NCBI RefSeq assembly: GCF_900240845.1
Contig: NZ_OERU01000001.1
Coordinates: forward strand, 517,079-581,078
Reading direction: 5' to 3'
Source of the DNA: Peptostreptococcus faecalis
Lineage (GTDB): Bacteria > Bacillota > Clostridia > Peptostreptococcales > Peptostreptococcaceae
DNA: 64,000 bases
A program made the translations under genes and the position numbers. Below are positions 46,262 to 56,274 of this stretch, one piece after another; the first letter of the stretch is position 1, and each line of letters opens with the position of its first letter. A model generated the notes under the pieces. That model did not search any database and had not been told where the DNA came from. It saw only the letters and a program-made list of their open reading frames with translations.

Positions 46262-47299
46262 ATGTGTAAAGAACGAATTGTGCTGAAAAATCTAACAAAA
46301 AGTGAAATGTCTGATTTTTTAGTTGACATTGGAGAAAAAAAATTTAGAGGTAATCAAATTTATTCATGGATATATAAAGGAGTAAAATCTTTTGACGAAA
46401 TGAATAATATACCAAAATCACTAAGGGAAAAATTAGAAACTTCTTCTATTGTAGGAAATATTGAAATAGATTTAAAATTAAAATCAAAAATTGATAATAC
46501 CAGCAAATATTTATTTTTATTAAATGATGGTAATATAATAGAAACTGTTGCAATGGAGTACAAAGATAGGCTGACAGTCTGTGTTTCAAGTCAAGTTGGA
46601 TGCAGGATGGGGTGTAGATTTTGTGCATCAACAATAGATGGTTTAAGTAGAAATTTAGAAGCTTGGGAAATACTGGATCAAATAATAAAAGTTCAGGAAG
46701 ATTTGGGAAAAAGAGTTTCAAATATTGTAATGATGGGGAGTGGTGAACCTTTAGATAACTTTGAAAATACTATAAGATTTTTAAAGCTTGTGAATGAAGA
46801 AGATGGGCTGAACATAGGAAATAGACACATAACTTTATCTACTTGTGGACTTGTAGATAATATGATTAAGCTTGCTGACTTAAAAATACCTATAAACATA
46901 GCAGTATCATTACATTCACCATTTGATGAAGAAAGAAAAAAAATAATGCCTGTTGCCAATAAATATTCAATATCAGATGTTATTGAGGCATGTAAATATT
47001 TTATAAAACAAACAAATAGACGGATAACATTTGAATACTCACTAATAAAAGGGATAAATGATTCAGATAAGGAAGCCAAAAGAATAGTAGAGCTTTTAAG
47101 AGGAATGCTGTGCCATGTGAATTTAATTCCAATTAATCCGATTGAAGAAAGAAATTTTGAAAAACCTGACATGGTTTATATTAATAATTTTAAAAACTAT
47201 TTAGAAAAAAATAATATACCTGTTACCATAAGAAATTCTATGGGATCAGATATAAGCGGTGCTTGTGGTCAGTTGAGAAGAAAGCATCAAAATAGCTAA
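46262..47299 (+). CDS. rlmN: 23S rRNA/tRNA A2503 methyltransferase RlmN
   Basis: 345 residues. Radical SAM CxxxCxxC in 'CRMGCRFCAS', N-terminal 'KKFRGNQIYSWIYKG', C-terminal Cys in 'SGACGQL'. 22 nt after rsmB. Full length. Confidence 0.96.
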   Translation: MCKERIVLKNLTKSEMSDFLVDIGEKKFRGNQIYSWIYKGVKSFDEMNNIPKSLREKLETSSIVGNIEIDLKLKSKIDNTSKYLFLLNDGNIIETVAMEYKDRLTVCVSSQVGCRMGCRFCASTIDGLSRNLEAWEILDQIIKVQEDLGKRVSNIVMMGSGEPLDNFENTIRFLKLVNEEDGLNIGNRHITLSTCGLVDNMIKLADLKIPINIAVSLHSPFDEERKKIMPVANKYSISDVIEACKYFIKQTNRRITFEYSLIKGINDSDKEAKRIVELLRGMLCHVNLIPINPIEERNFEKPDMVYINNFKNYLEKNNIPVTIRNSMGSDISGACGQLRRKHQNS

Positions 47300-47312
47300 G
47301 AGGAGGAGTAAT

Positions 47313-48065
47313 ATGGATTTTGTATGTACAACCCATGTTGGAAAGGTCAGAAAAAACAATGAGGACTACAGCAAGGGAGAAATAATTGAAATTGAAAATG
47401 GAAGCGAAGTAGGTATATTTGCGATAGCTGACGGAATGGGTGGACATAATAAAGGTGAGGTTGCCAGTCAGCTGGCTGTTGAAAATATTATTGAATTTTT
47501 CAATAACAATTTAATACAAAATAATGCAATAAAAATAGAATATATTGAAGATATGATAAAACAAGCATATAATACAGTGAACTCTACAATATATGAAAAA
47601 TCAAAAGAAGATTCTTCTTATGATGGGATGGGAACTACTCTTACAATAGCTGTTGTCTACAATAATAAGGCATATATAGCCAATGTTGGAGATAGTAGAT
47701 GCTACATATATAGAGATTCTAAAACATTTGAAAAAATAACGTCAGATCATTCTATTGTAGAGGAATATGTAAAAGCTAATATAATTACAGAAAAAGAAGC
47801 CAGAGTTCATCCTGAAAGAAATAAAATAACTAGGGCTGTAGGAACTGAACCAGTAGTTGTAGTAGATATCTTTACCGAAGATGTAAACGAAGGAGATAAG
47901 ATTTTGCTTGCAACAGATGGATTGACAGGGGCAGTTGATAAAGAATACATACAACAAACATTTGCTGAAAGTAATGATGCTAACGAGATAGCTGGGAACC
48001 TAATCGAGCTTGCCAATGATGCATCAGGCAAAGATAATGTTACTGTAATACTAGTTATGGTTTAA
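47313..48065 (+). CDS. stp: PP2C-type Ser/Thr phosphatase
   Basis: 250 residues. 'VGKVRKNNEDYSKG', 'IADGMGGHNKGEVAS', 'NVGDSRCYIYR', 'LATDGLTGAV', 'DNVTVILV'. The metal-binding Asp residues are all present. Partner of the following kinase, 12 nt away. AGGAGG before ATG 47313. Confidence 0.95.
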   Translation: MDFVCTTHVGKVRKNNEDYSKGEIIEIENGSEVGIFAIADGMGGHNKGEVASQLAVENIIEFFNNNLIQNNAIKIEYIEDMIKQAYNTVNSTIYEKSKEDSSYDGMGTTLTIAVVYNNKAYIANVGDSRCYIYRDSKTFEKITSDHSIVEEYVKANIITEKEARVHPERNKITRAVGTEPVVVVDIFTEDVNEGDKILLATDGLTGAVDKEYIQQTFAESNDANEIAGNLIELANDASGKDNVTVILVMV

Positions 48066-48077
48066 GGTGGTGTTATT

Positions 48078-49961
48078 ATGGGAGCTACAGTATTAGGAAA
48101 TAGATATGAAATTCTTAGGAAAATAGGAGATGGAGGCATGGCCTTCGTTTACCAGGCAAGAGATAGATTGTTAAATAGAATAGTTGCTGTCAAGGTTTTG
48201 AGACCAGAATTTGTAGATGATCAAGAATTTCTTGTGAAATTTAAAAGAGAAGCAGAGGCGGTAGCAAGTCTTTCGCACCCTAATATCGTAAATGTTTACG
48301 ATGTAGGTGAGGATGGAAAAGTACATTACATAGTAATGGAATACGTTGATGGTCAAAACTTAAAAGAAATAATACAAAAAGAAGGCGCAATGGAAGAGTA
48401 TACTGCACTTGATATAGCAAAGCAGATAGCTCTAGCTTTAGGTGCCGCACATAGAAATGGTATTATACATCGTGATATAAAGCCTCACAACATTTTAATA
48501 TCAAAAGATGGTAGACAGGTGAAGGTTGCAGATTTTGGTATAGCAAAAGCTGTAAGTAGTTCTACGATGACTAATATGGGGAGTGTAATAGGTTCAGTTC
48601 ATTATATATCACCTGAACAAGCAAAGGGTAAGCATCTTACAAGTAATGCAGACTTATACTCTTTAGGTATAGTACTGTATGAAATGATAGTAGGAAGAGT
48701 TCCTTTTAGCGGGGATAGCCCTATTTCTATAGCCTTGATGCATATTAATGAAAATATTGTATTTACAGATGAGGAAATGGTTAGTATTCCAAATAGCGTA
48801 AGAACAATAATAAGTAAATTGACTCAAAAGGAGCCAGATAATAGGTATCAAACTGCGGAAGAATTGATAGAAGACATAGAATTTGTAGAAAAAAACATTG
48901 ATCTTCCTTATATTAAAGACTATGATAATTTTGCAATAACAGATAAAAATAGAAGAGATCCAAGTCTTTTTAATGGAAGAAAGCCTTCACCATATGCTAA
49001 TAGACATGATGAAGATGAAGATGATGAGTACTATGATGACTATGAAGATGAATATGGTCAATACGATGATGATGAATACTATGAAGATGAAGATTATTAT
49101 GATGATGAACCTAAAAAGACAAAGAAAGAATTAAAAAAGGAAAGAAAGAAAGCTAAAAAGCAAGATAGTCCAAAGACTAAAAGAAGACTAAAAATTATTG
49201 CGGCAATATTAATATTAATACTTATTGGATATGGAGTTGTTGCAGTTAAATATATTGGGCTTGACTTTTTCCAAAGTAAAGATGCAAATGAGGGCATAAA
49301 AGCTCCAAATGTTGTAAATATGACAGTCGAGCAGGCACAAAATGAAGCTGAAAATCTAGGACTAAGAATAGTTGTTAAATCTCAAGAAGAGAGTACACAA
49401 GTGCCTGAAGGTAAGATTATAAGTCAGACACCAAGTGCAGATACATCTTTAAATAAAGGTGATTCTATAGAGGTTGTAGTAAGCAAGGGGAACTCAAAAG
49501 TCCCTGTTCCAAATGTAATTGGAATGAAATTGAGCCAAGCTGAGAAACTACTAAATGACAATGATTTGTTATTAGGTAATGTTAAGTATGAATACAATAG
49601 TGCTGCTGAAGGAACTGTATTGAGTCAAAGCTTGGTAGGTGGATCAAGTGATGAAGGTCAAAAGGTATCTTTAGTAGTTAGTAAAGGTCAAAAACCTACG
49701 ACTCAAAGACCTAGCATAATAGATGATACTCCAAGTACAGGAACAGGTAATGGAACTGGAACAGGAAATGGAAATACTGGAGTAGGCAACTCAGGAACAG
49801 GTAATGGAACTGGAAGTGGAAGTACTGGAACAGGTAACTCAGGAACAGGTAATGGAACTGGAAGTGGAAACACTGGTACTGGAACAGATACTCCAGGAAG
49901 TGGAAACTCTGGAACAGGAAACACTGGAACAGATACTCCAGGAACTGGTTATACAGATTAA
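48078..49961 (+). CDS. prkC: PASTA-domain Ser/Thr protein kinase (PrkC/Stk)
   Basis: 627 residues. Kinase domain 1-~275 ('KIGDGGMAFVYQARDR', 'HRDIKPHNIL', 'DFGIAKA'), a D/E/Y-rich stretch (about 311-345) then Lys-rich stretch, one membrane helix (about 370-390), two PASTA domains (about 408-540), and a Gly/Thr/Asn/Ser-rich tail (about 553-627). PASTA domains sense muropeptides outside the cell. Usual number is 3-4, so the Gly/Thr tail may replace some. Confidence 0.93.
   Translation: MGATVLGNRYEILRKIGDGGMAFVYQARDRLLNRIVAVKVLRPEFVDDQEFLVKFKREAEAVASLSHPNIVNVYDVGEDGKVHYIVMEYVDGQNLKEIIQKEGAMEEYTALDIAKQIALALGAAHRNGIIHRDIKPHNILISKDGRQVKVADFGIAKAVSSSTMTNMGSVIGSVHYISPEQAKGKHLTSNADLYSLGIVLYEMIVGRVPFSGDSPISIALMHINENIVFTDEEMVSIPNSVRTIISKLTQKEPDNRYQTAEELIEDIEFVEKNIDLPYIKDYDNFAITDKNRRDPSLFNGRKPSPYANRHDEDEDDEYYDDYEDEYGQYDDDEYYEDEDYYDDEPKKTKKELKKERKKAKKQDSPKTKRRLKIIAAILILILIGYGVVAVKYIGLDFFQSKDANEGIKAPNVVNMTVEQAQNEAENLGLRIVVKSQEESTQVPEGKIISQTPSADTSLNKGDSIEVVVSKGNSKVPVPNVIGMKLSQAEKLLNDNDLLLGNVKYEYNSAAEGTVLSQSLVGGSSDEGQKVSLVVSKGQKPTTQRPSIIDDTPSTGTGNGTGTGNGNTGVGNSGTGNGTGSGSTGTGNSGTGNGTGSGNTGTGTDTPGSGNSGTGNTGTDTPGTGYTD
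49785..49904 (+). repeat. 48-nt repeat in kinase tail
   Basis: Two copies with exact period 48, starting at 49785 and 49833, encoding the repeat NSGTGNGTGSGxTGTG. The region is prone to slippage. Confidence 0.8.
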
Positions 49962-49979
49962 TAGAACATAATTTAAAAT

Positions 49980-50012
49980 TAAAAAAGAGTTATCTTAATG
50001 ATAACTCTTTTT
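49980..50012 (+). terminator. Terminator after prkC
   Basis: AAAAAGAGTTATC pairs with GATAACTCTTTTT around TTAA, then TTT. Confidence 0.88.
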
Positions 50013-50043
50013 TAGAAGTATAATATAAAAATGGAAGGATTTT

Positions 50044-50778
50044 ATGAAAAAAATTGCAATTGTAACAGGTGGGTCTAGGGGTATAGGTAAGCAAATATCA
50101 ATAGATTTAGCAAAAAATAACTACAAAGTGTTAGTTAACTACAATAAATCGAAATCAAAAGCGGAAAAATTAAAAAAGAATTTGACTGAAAAAGGATTTG
50201 ATATTGAAATTTTCAAAGCAGATGTGTCAAAGGAATCCGACGTAAAAAAATTATTTGAGTATTGTAAAGAATGTTATGGAAGCATTGATTTGTTAGTAAA
50301 TAACGCCGGAATAAGCCATGAAGGATTGATAACTGATTTAAGCGCAGAAGAATGGGATAGTATAATGAATACAAATTTAAGATCTGTATTTTTATGCTCT
50401 AAAGAAGCTTTAAAAATTATGATATCAAATCATAGTGGAAAAATCATCAATATATCTTCAATGTGGGGTGTCACAGGGGGATCATATGAAGTTGCATATT
50501 CTGCATCAAAGGCTGGCATTATAGGCTTTACAAAGGGATTGGCAAAAGAAGTTGGACCTTCTGGGATAAATGTAAATGCTATAGCACCTGGTGTTATCAT
50601 GACTGATATGATGAACTCTTTTTCAGAAGAGGAAATCAATGATTTAAAAGAAGAAACTCCTTTGATGAAAGTTGGATCCGCAGAAGATATATCCTCTTTG
50701 GTTTTATTTTTAGGATCAGAAAAATCGAACTTTATTACAGGCCAAGTAATAGGAGCCAACGGGGGATTTGTAATTTAA
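50044..50778 (+). CDS. Short-chain dehydrogenase (FabG-like, possibly EF-P 5-aminopentanone reductase)
   Basis: 244 residues. NAD(P) motif 'TGGSRGIGKQ', 'NNAGIS', catalytic Ser and 'YSASKAG' Tyr/Lys. The 'SSMWGVTGGSYEVAYSASKAG' pattern is close to YmfI, which reduces modified EF-P lysine, so that role is possible; no efp gene is in the window. FabG-like is a safer name. A TTG/RBS 'GGAAGG' precedes ATG 50044. Confidence 0.82.
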   Translation: MKKIAIVTGGSRGIGKQISIDLAKNNYKVLVNYNKSKSKAEKLKKNLTEKGFDIEIFKADVSKESDVKKLFEYCKECYGSIDLLVNNAGISHEGLITDLSAEEWDSIMNTNLRSVFLCSKEALKIMISNHSGKIINISSMWGVTGGSYEVAYSASKAGIIGFTKGLAKEVGPSGINVNAIAPGVIMTDMMNSFSEEEINDLKEETPLMKVGSAEDISSLVLFLGSEKSNFITGQVIGANGGFVI

Positions 50779-50822
50779 AAATATAATTAAAGTTTAAAAT
50801 TAGATGAAGGCAAGGAGGAATG

Positions 50823-51716
50823 ATGAAGGAAGGAATAATAATAAAAGGAATTAGTGGATTTTATTACGTAAAAGAAAATGAAAATATATATGAATGTAAG
50901 GCTAGAGGTATATTGAGAAAGAAAAAAATAACACCTTTAGTTGGAGATAAAGTTGTATTTGAAGTGCTAGATGAGTCTGAAAAAAAAGGTATAATTGATG
51001 AGATAAAACCAAGAATATCTGAATTAATTAGACCGCCTATCGCTAATATAGAAAAGGTGATGATAACTTTTTCTATAAAAGAACCAAATGCAAATTTATC
51101 TTTAGTAGATAGATTTATAGTATTTGCAGAAAAAGAAAATTTAAATGTTGTACTAGTGATGACAAAAGTTGATTTGGCTGACGAAGAATATGTAAATGAA
51201 ATTAAAAGTGAATATGAAAATATAGGTTACAAAGTAATTCCTGTCAGTTCAGAGACTGGCGAGAATATAGATATGGTTGTAGAGGAATTGAAAAACTCAA
51301 CATCTGTATTTGCAGGTCAGTCAGGTGTTGGAAAATCAAGTATACTAAATGCTATTGACCCTGATTTTAATCTAAAAACAGCAGAGATTTCACAGAAATT
51401 AGGTAGAGGGAAGCATACAACTAGACATGCTGAACTTTTCGAAGTGTCAAAAAATGCTATAGTAGCCGATACTCCAGGATTTAGCTCTTTTGATGTATCT
51501 GGAATAGAAATTGAAGAATTAAAAGAGTACTTTATTGAGTTTAATAATTATGATGAATGCAGATTCGGCAAAAAATGTATACATAGAAACGAGCCTGAAT
51601 GCGCAGTAAAACAAGCAGTAGAAGACAATCACATATCGAAAAGAAGATATGATAGTTATATTAATATAATGAATGAAATAAACAATTCAAACAGTAAATT
51701 TAGGAGGAATATATAA
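50823..51716 (+). CDS. rsgA: Ribosome small-subunit GTPase RsgA
   Basis: 297 residues. OB domain, circularly permuted GTPase motifs ('VMTKVDLAD', 'FAGQSGVGKSSILN', 'DTPGFSSF'), and zinc Cys/His motif 'CRFGKKCIHRNEPECAV'. ATG 50823 rather than 50820 because AGGAGG is 4 bases before it. Last base overlaps rpe's start. Confidence 0.95.
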   Translation: MKEGIIIKGISGFYYVKENENIYECKARGILRKKKITPLVGDKVVFEVLDESEKKGIIDEIKPRISELIRPPIANIEKVMITFSIKEPNANLSLVDRFIVFAEKENLNVVLVMTKVDLADEEYVNEIKSEYENIGYKVIPVSSETGENIDMVVEELKNSTSVFAGQSGVGKSSILNAIDPDFNLKTAEISQKLGRGKHTTRHAELFEVSKNAIVADTPGFSSFDVSGIEIEELKEYFIEFNNYDECRFGKKCIHRNEPECAVKQAVEDNHISKRRYDSYINIMNEINNSNSKFRRNI

Positions 51717-52372
51717 TGAAATTAGCACCATCGGTTTTATCAGCAGACTTTGCAAACCTATTACAAAGTTGTAAAAAAGTAGAAGAGGCAGGTTGCGAAT
51801 ATCTGCATCTAGATGTAATGGACGGACATTATGTTCCAAACATAACATTTGGAGCTCCGATAATAAAAAGTATTAGAAAAGATATTAATATGGTATTTGA
51901 TGCACATTTAATGATTGAAAATCCGGATATGTACATCAAGGACTTTGTTGATGCAGGATGCGATGTAATTACAGTTCATCAAGAAGTTTGTACTCACTTA
52001 CACAGAAGTATACAAAATATCAAATCATATGGAATAAAAGCAGGGGTGGTATTAAATCCAGCAACACCAGTAGATATGATTAAACATGTACTACCAGATG
52101 TTGATATGGTTCTTCTAATGTCTGTTAACCCAGGTTTTGGAGGCCAGAAATTTATTCCAGAAGTTCTTAACAAAGTAAAAGAACTAAAAACTATGATAAC
52201 TGAAAGAAACTTGAATGTTGAAATACAAGTTGATGGAGGTGTCAATACAGAAAATATAAAAGATTTAGTGGATGCGGGAGCAGATATACTGGTTGCAGGC
52301 TCTGCAATCTTTGGGAACGAAAATATAAAAGAAGCAGTGAAAAACCTAAGAAACGCTGCGGATGGAAAGTAG
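51716..52372 (+). CDS. rpe: Ribulose-phosphate 3-epimerase
   Basis: 218 residues. 'APSVLSADFANL', 'LDVMDGHYVPNITFG', 'VNPGFGGQKFIP', 'QVDGGV'. Pentose-phosphate enzyme, in the rsgA-rpe-thiN order of Firmicutes. Confidence 0.96.
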   Translation: MKLAPSVLSADFANLLQSCKKVEEAGCEYLHLDVMDGHYVPNITFGAPIIKSIRKDINMVFDAHLMIENPDMYIKDFVDAGCDVITVHQEVCTHLHRSIQNIKSYGIKAGVVLNPATPVDMIKHVLPDVDMVLLMSVNPGFGGQKFIPEVLNKVKELKTMITERNLNVEIQVDGGVNTENIKDLVDAGADILVAGSAIFGNENIKEAVKNLRNAADGK

Positions 52373-52382
52373 ATGATTTGAG

Positions 52383-53051
52383 TTGTACAGTGATTTAATT
52401 TCTTCCAAGCGATTTTGCGTGGTATTAAATGGAGAAATAAGTGATGAAAAAGCTATAAGAAATTTAATATCTTCAAATAATTATGGAACAATCATTGCTG
52501 TTGATGGAGGTGCAAACCATCTACATAATATGGGAATAAAACCAGATTATATTATAGGTGATTTGGATTCCATAGAAACTAAAGTAAAAGAAGACTTTTT
52601 GAATTTAGGCGTAAACTTAAGAAAAGCACCTAAAAAAAAGGATGAAACAGATTCAGAATTGGCAATATTACTTGCAGAAAGTTTAGGAGCGATAAGTATA
52701 GACATATTTGCGGCCCTAGGTGGTAGAATTGACCATGAAATTGGAAATATAAACTTGTTGTATTATATTTTGAAAAAAGACATATATCCAAGGATTATAA
52801 GTGATAATGAAGAAATATATATACTAGAGAATGATGAGATAGAATTGTATGGGAATCCGGGAGATGTAGTTTCGGTGATACCAATTAAAGGTGATGCAAA
52901 TGGAATAACACTAACCAATTTGGAGTACCCTTTAGATGAGTATGACATGGAGTATAGTTCACCAAGAGGGATATCTAATGTAATGTTAGGAGAGAACTGT
53001 CACATTGATATTAGAGATGGCTGCATCTTAGTAATAAAAAATAAAATATAG
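52383..53051 (+). CDS. thiN: Thiamine pyrophosphokinase
   Basis: 222 residues. 'VDGGANHLHNMGIKPDYIIGDLDSI' and 'KKDETDSELAILLAE' are the catalytic motifs. TTG 52383 is the only in-frame start near rpe's stop; ribosome site is weak, so translation is probably coupled. Confidence 0.93.
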   Translation: MYSDLISSKRFCVVLNGEISDEKAIRNLISSNNYGTIIAVDGGANHLHNMGIKPDYIIGDLDSIETKVKEDFLNLGVNLRKAPKKKDETDSELAILLAESLGAISIDIFAALGGRIDHEIGNINLLYYILKKDIYPRIISDNEEIYILENDEIELYGNPGDVVSVIPIKGDANGITLTNLEYPLDEYDMEYSSPRGISNVMLGENCHIDIRDGCILVIKNKI

Positions 53052-53080
53052 CTTTAATCGAATGTTAATGGAGGTTCACT

Positions 53081-53788
53081 ATGAAAGAATATAATATATT
53101 AGTAGTTGAAGATGAAAAAGAAATAGCAGATGCAATTGAAATATACCTATTAAATCAGGGATATGGAGTTAAAAAGGCATATAATGGCGAAGAAGGTTTA
53201 AAAATTCTTGAAAACGAAGAAATACATTTAGCCATTGTAGATTTAATGATGCCCGTAATGGATGGATTATCAATGATAGTTAAGTTGAGGGAAACATACA
53301 ATTTTCCAGTAATTATATTATCTGCAAAGTCGGAAGAAGTAGATAAAATAATGGGTCTTAACGTAGGTGCAGATGACTATGTAATAAAACCATTTAAACC
53401 TCTAGAGTTACTTGCAAGGGTAAATTCTCAAATTAGAAGATACACCAAGTACATGAATATTTCTAATGAAGAAGAATCAGAAACAAAAGGTGTTTATGTT
53501 ATAGGTGGCCTTGAATTAAATGAAAACACAAAAACAGTATCTGTTGATGGCAATAATATTAAAATAACACCTATAGAATTTAAAATTCTAAATTTGCTTA
53601 TGAAAAATCCAGGAAGAGTGTTTTCTTCCGAGGAAATATACGAAAAAGTATGGAATGAAACCGCGATAAATACCGATACAGTAATGGTTCATGTTAGGAA
53701 TATAAGAGAAAAAATAGAGTTGGACTCAAGGAATCCTAGATACCTTAAGGTTGTATGGGGAGTTGGATATAAAATTGACAAAGCGTAA
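53081..53788 (+). CDS. OmpR-family response regulator
   Basis: 235 residues. Receiver domain with phospho-acceptor D54 ('IVDLMMPVMDG'), K103 ('YVIKPF') and C-terminal winged helix ('EFKILNLLMKNPGRVFSSEEIYEKVWN'). GGAGG precedes ATG 53081. Its target promoters are not visible. Overlaps the kinase gene. Confidence 0.93.
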   Translation: MKEYNILVVEDEKEIADAIEIYLLNQGYGVKKAYNGEEGLKILENEEIHLAIVDLMMPVMDGLSMIVKLRETYNFPVIILSAKSEEVDKIMGLNVGADDYVIKPFKPLELLARVNSQIRRYTKYMNISNEEESETKGVYVIGGLELNENTKTVSVDGNNIKITPIEFKILNLLMKNPGRVFSSEEIYEKVWNETAINTDTVMVHVRNIREKIELDSRNPRYLKVVWGVGYKIDKA

Positions 53789-56153
53789 AATTGAAAATAA
53801 AAATAAACAAAGAAATATTTTTTCTGGAATAATATTCGCTATAATGTTGATTTTGGCGCTGTCTATGATTTATAGATATCATTTTGTAGAATTACGTCTT
53901 GAAGAAGAAAAGACAAATCCATTCGAAACAAAGGCATACACATCAGATATTTTTTATTCTAATTATTATTTATACTATAAAAACTATCAATCAAAATCTG
54001 ATAAAATTATAAAGCCAGCAGACTTATTTTTATCAGATGAAACTATAAATGCTATGATTACTGATGTGAATGTGGATTATTATTCAAGCAAACTAGACAA
54101 TGAGAGTGTGCGCCGAACATTTAATGAAAAATTCAACGAATTAAGTGAGTTTATAGTAAATTCTGGAGGAAACTTAAAGTACTATAGCAAGAATACTAAA
54201 ACAGGTGTAGTTACGAAAAATTATAATTTTGAAGAGTATTTAAAAGTAATTCAAGACTATAAAAATAATAACTACACAGATAAAGACGAAGCATATAAAA
54301 AAGTCGAAGAGGTAAAAAAAGAAATAAACAATAAATTTATGAATTTTATGGTGGTAAAATATGATTCAAAAGGTACCTATAGTCTTTTGTACACCAGTGG
54401 ATTAAACTATGATGTTATAAATAACTACTTTATGGAGTTAGAATCAAGTAAAAATATACAAGAAATGTATTCAATGAATGATGAAGTAGGTACTGATTTT
54501 TCTAGTTATAAGGCAGAATCAATAAAGGATACGGTATATGTATATGCGGTGCCTAAAGGTATAAAGCCGGATTTTTACGATAGTACAGATACAATAAGTG
54601 CCTATCTAATAAAACCCGAAAAAGACTCTTTTAGAGCGATAACAAGGCTATCAGATATAATATCACATGTTATTTTAGTCATTACATTATTAATTCCGGC
54701 TTCAAGATTGAAGATGCTTAGAGGGATAAAATTTGTTTATAGATTTCCAACAGAAGTATTAATGGGCATCTTTTTAATATTGAGATATGAGCTGTTCAAT
54801 GATGTAACATCAATTGTAATGGTAAAGGAAACTGTCACGGGGAATTTGCTAAAAGCCGTACTAAGTTATAACATTAATTTTGGTCTTGCTAAACAAGTAA
54901 TAAATCTATTTAATATTTCATACTGGGTAGCTTTTTTCTCTATGATTACAGTGTTTGCTGCTATTCTTAAATTAGCATTAAAAGAAGGTTTATTTACTTA
55001 TCTATCTAGGCAGTCGTTGACTGTAGGTTTTGTTAAATTAATTTTTAGTAAAATTAAGAAGATTTTTTTGAGTATTATAGCAACCGATTTTACAAGAAGG
55101 TATAATAGGATGTGCTTTATAGGAATTGTTATAGTGGTCTCAGGTTTTGTTCTGATAACTATTCCTAGAGAATATAATCTCGAAGTCTGGTGGCTGTTTG
55201 TTGTGGTATTTTTTATAGTATTAGCTTCTTTTATTAAAATGGTAATTAACGAGTTAAAGGAAGTAAATAAAGACTATGATAAATTATTAGAGTTAACTAA
55301 AGATATTGCTGATGGAAATTTAGACAAAAATATTATAAATGAAGATGTAGGGATATACGAAGAGATAAAAAGACAACTTGCTAGTATACAAGTAGCATAT
55401 AAGAAGTCTGTAGAGGAAGAGGTTAAGAGTCAAAGAATGAAGGCTGAATTGATATCTAATGTATCCCATGATCTAAAAACGCCACTGACATCTATAATAT
55501 CATATGTCGATTTATTAAAAGACACAGAAGTATCTGATGAGGCAAAAACATATATTGATACTATTTATAGAAAATCTGAGAGATTAAAAATACTTATTGA
55601 TGATATGTTTGAAATTACAAAGACTCAGACTGGTGATATAAAAGTTGAGTATTCAGATGTTGATATAGTTGAGTTGATGAAGCAAAGCATATTTGAACTG
55701 AGTGATAGATTAGAAAATTCAAAGGTAATTTTGAGAACTAAATTCCCAGATGAAAAAATAATTTTAAGGCTCGATGGAGAAAAAACATATAGAATTTTTG
55801 AAAATTTGATAGTAAATATGGCAAAGTATTCGATGCCAAATACAAGAGCTTATATTGAAATTAAAGAAATAGGCGAAGATGATGTAGAAATTTCTTTTAA
55901 GAATATATCTGCTACAGAGATTGACTATAAAGTAGAAGATATATTGGATAGATTTAAAAGAGGAGATAAATCTAGGAATACAGAGGGATCTGGTTTAGGT
56001 ATCTCGATAGCTAAAGGGTATGTAAATGTTCAAGGTGGAAGTATTAATTTTGAACTAGAAGGAGATCTTTTTAAAGTTACTATAATATTTAAAAAGACGA
56101 AATATGATTTAGCGGTTATAGATAAAAAAAGTAAACTAGAAAAATTGATCTAA
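53775..56153 (+). CDS. Membrane sensor histidine kinase
   Basis: About 792 residues. One N-terminal helix, a large outside domain (about 45-290), about five more membrane helices (290-500), a HAMP-like region, HisKA with His about residue 565 ('NVSHDLKTPLTSI') and an ATPase domain with 'GSGLGISIAKGYV'. The G1 box is degenerate, as in many clostridial kinases. Start uncertain: TTG 53775 gives a natural basic N-terminus; TTG 53751 is also in frame. The signal sensed is unknown. Confidence 0.9.
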   Translation: MTKRKIENKNKQRNIFSGIIFAIMLILALSMIYRYHFVELRLEEEKTNPFETKAYTSDIFYSNYYLYYKNYQSKSDKIIKPADLFLSDETINAMITDVNVDYYSSKLDNESVRRTFNEKFNELSEFIVNSGGNLKYYSKNTKTGVVTKNYNFEEYLKVIQDYKNNNYTDKDEAYKKVEEVKKEINNKFMNFMVVKYDSKGTYSLLYTSGLNYDVINNYFMELESSKNIQEMYSMNDEVGTDFSSYKAESIKDTVYVYAVPKGIKPDFYDSTDTISAYLIKPEKDSFRAITRLSDIISHVILVITLLIPASRLKMLRGIKFVYRFPTEVLMGIFLILRYELFNDVTSIVMVKETVTGNLLKAVLSYNINFGLAKQVINLFNISYWVAFFSMITVFAAILKLALKEGLFTYLSRQSLTVGFVKLIFSKIKKIFLSIIATDFTRRYNRMCFIGIVIVVSGFVLITIPREYNLEVWWLFVVVFFIVLASFIKMVINELKEVNKDYDKLLELTKDIADGNLDKNIINEDVGIYEEIKRQLASIQVAYKKSVEEEVKSQRMKAELISNVSHDLKTPLTSIISYVDLLKDTEVSDEAKTYIDTIYRKSERLKILIDDMFEITKTQTGDIKVEYSDVDIVELMKQSIFELSDRLENSKVILRTKFPDEKIILRLDGEKTYRIFENLIVNMAKYSMPNTRAYIEIKEIGEDDVEISFKNISATEIDYKVEDILDRFKRGDKSRNTEGSGLGISIAKGYVNVQGGSINFELEGDLFKVTIIFKKTKYDLAVIDKKSKLEKLI

Positions 56154-56230
56154 ATAAAACGAAGTAGAATTAAATAAAAATAGTCGTTGAAAATCAACGA
56201 CTATTTTTATTTAATTCTACTTCGTTTTAT
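56154..56230. terminator. 37-bp perfect inverted repeat, bidirectional terminator
   Basis: Arms 56154-56190 and 56194-56230 are exact complements with an AAA loop. The inner part has A-run/T-run edges and can terminate both the histidine kinase and rpmB transcripts. It starts at the base after the kinase stop codon. Confidence 0.9.
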
Positions 56231-56274
56231 AAGAAGATATAAAAAAAAGATGCCTCTTAGAGACACCATTTTAT

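Noticed and set aside
46693-47172. 159-residue - strand frame inside rlmN
   Set aside because: Complement of RlmN; no start signals or motifs.
55860-56030. Histidine kinase lacking a normal G1 box as a dead kinase
   Set aside because: The variant with 'KNIS' and intact 'GSGLGISIA' is common in clostridial kinases; the His and N boxes are present.
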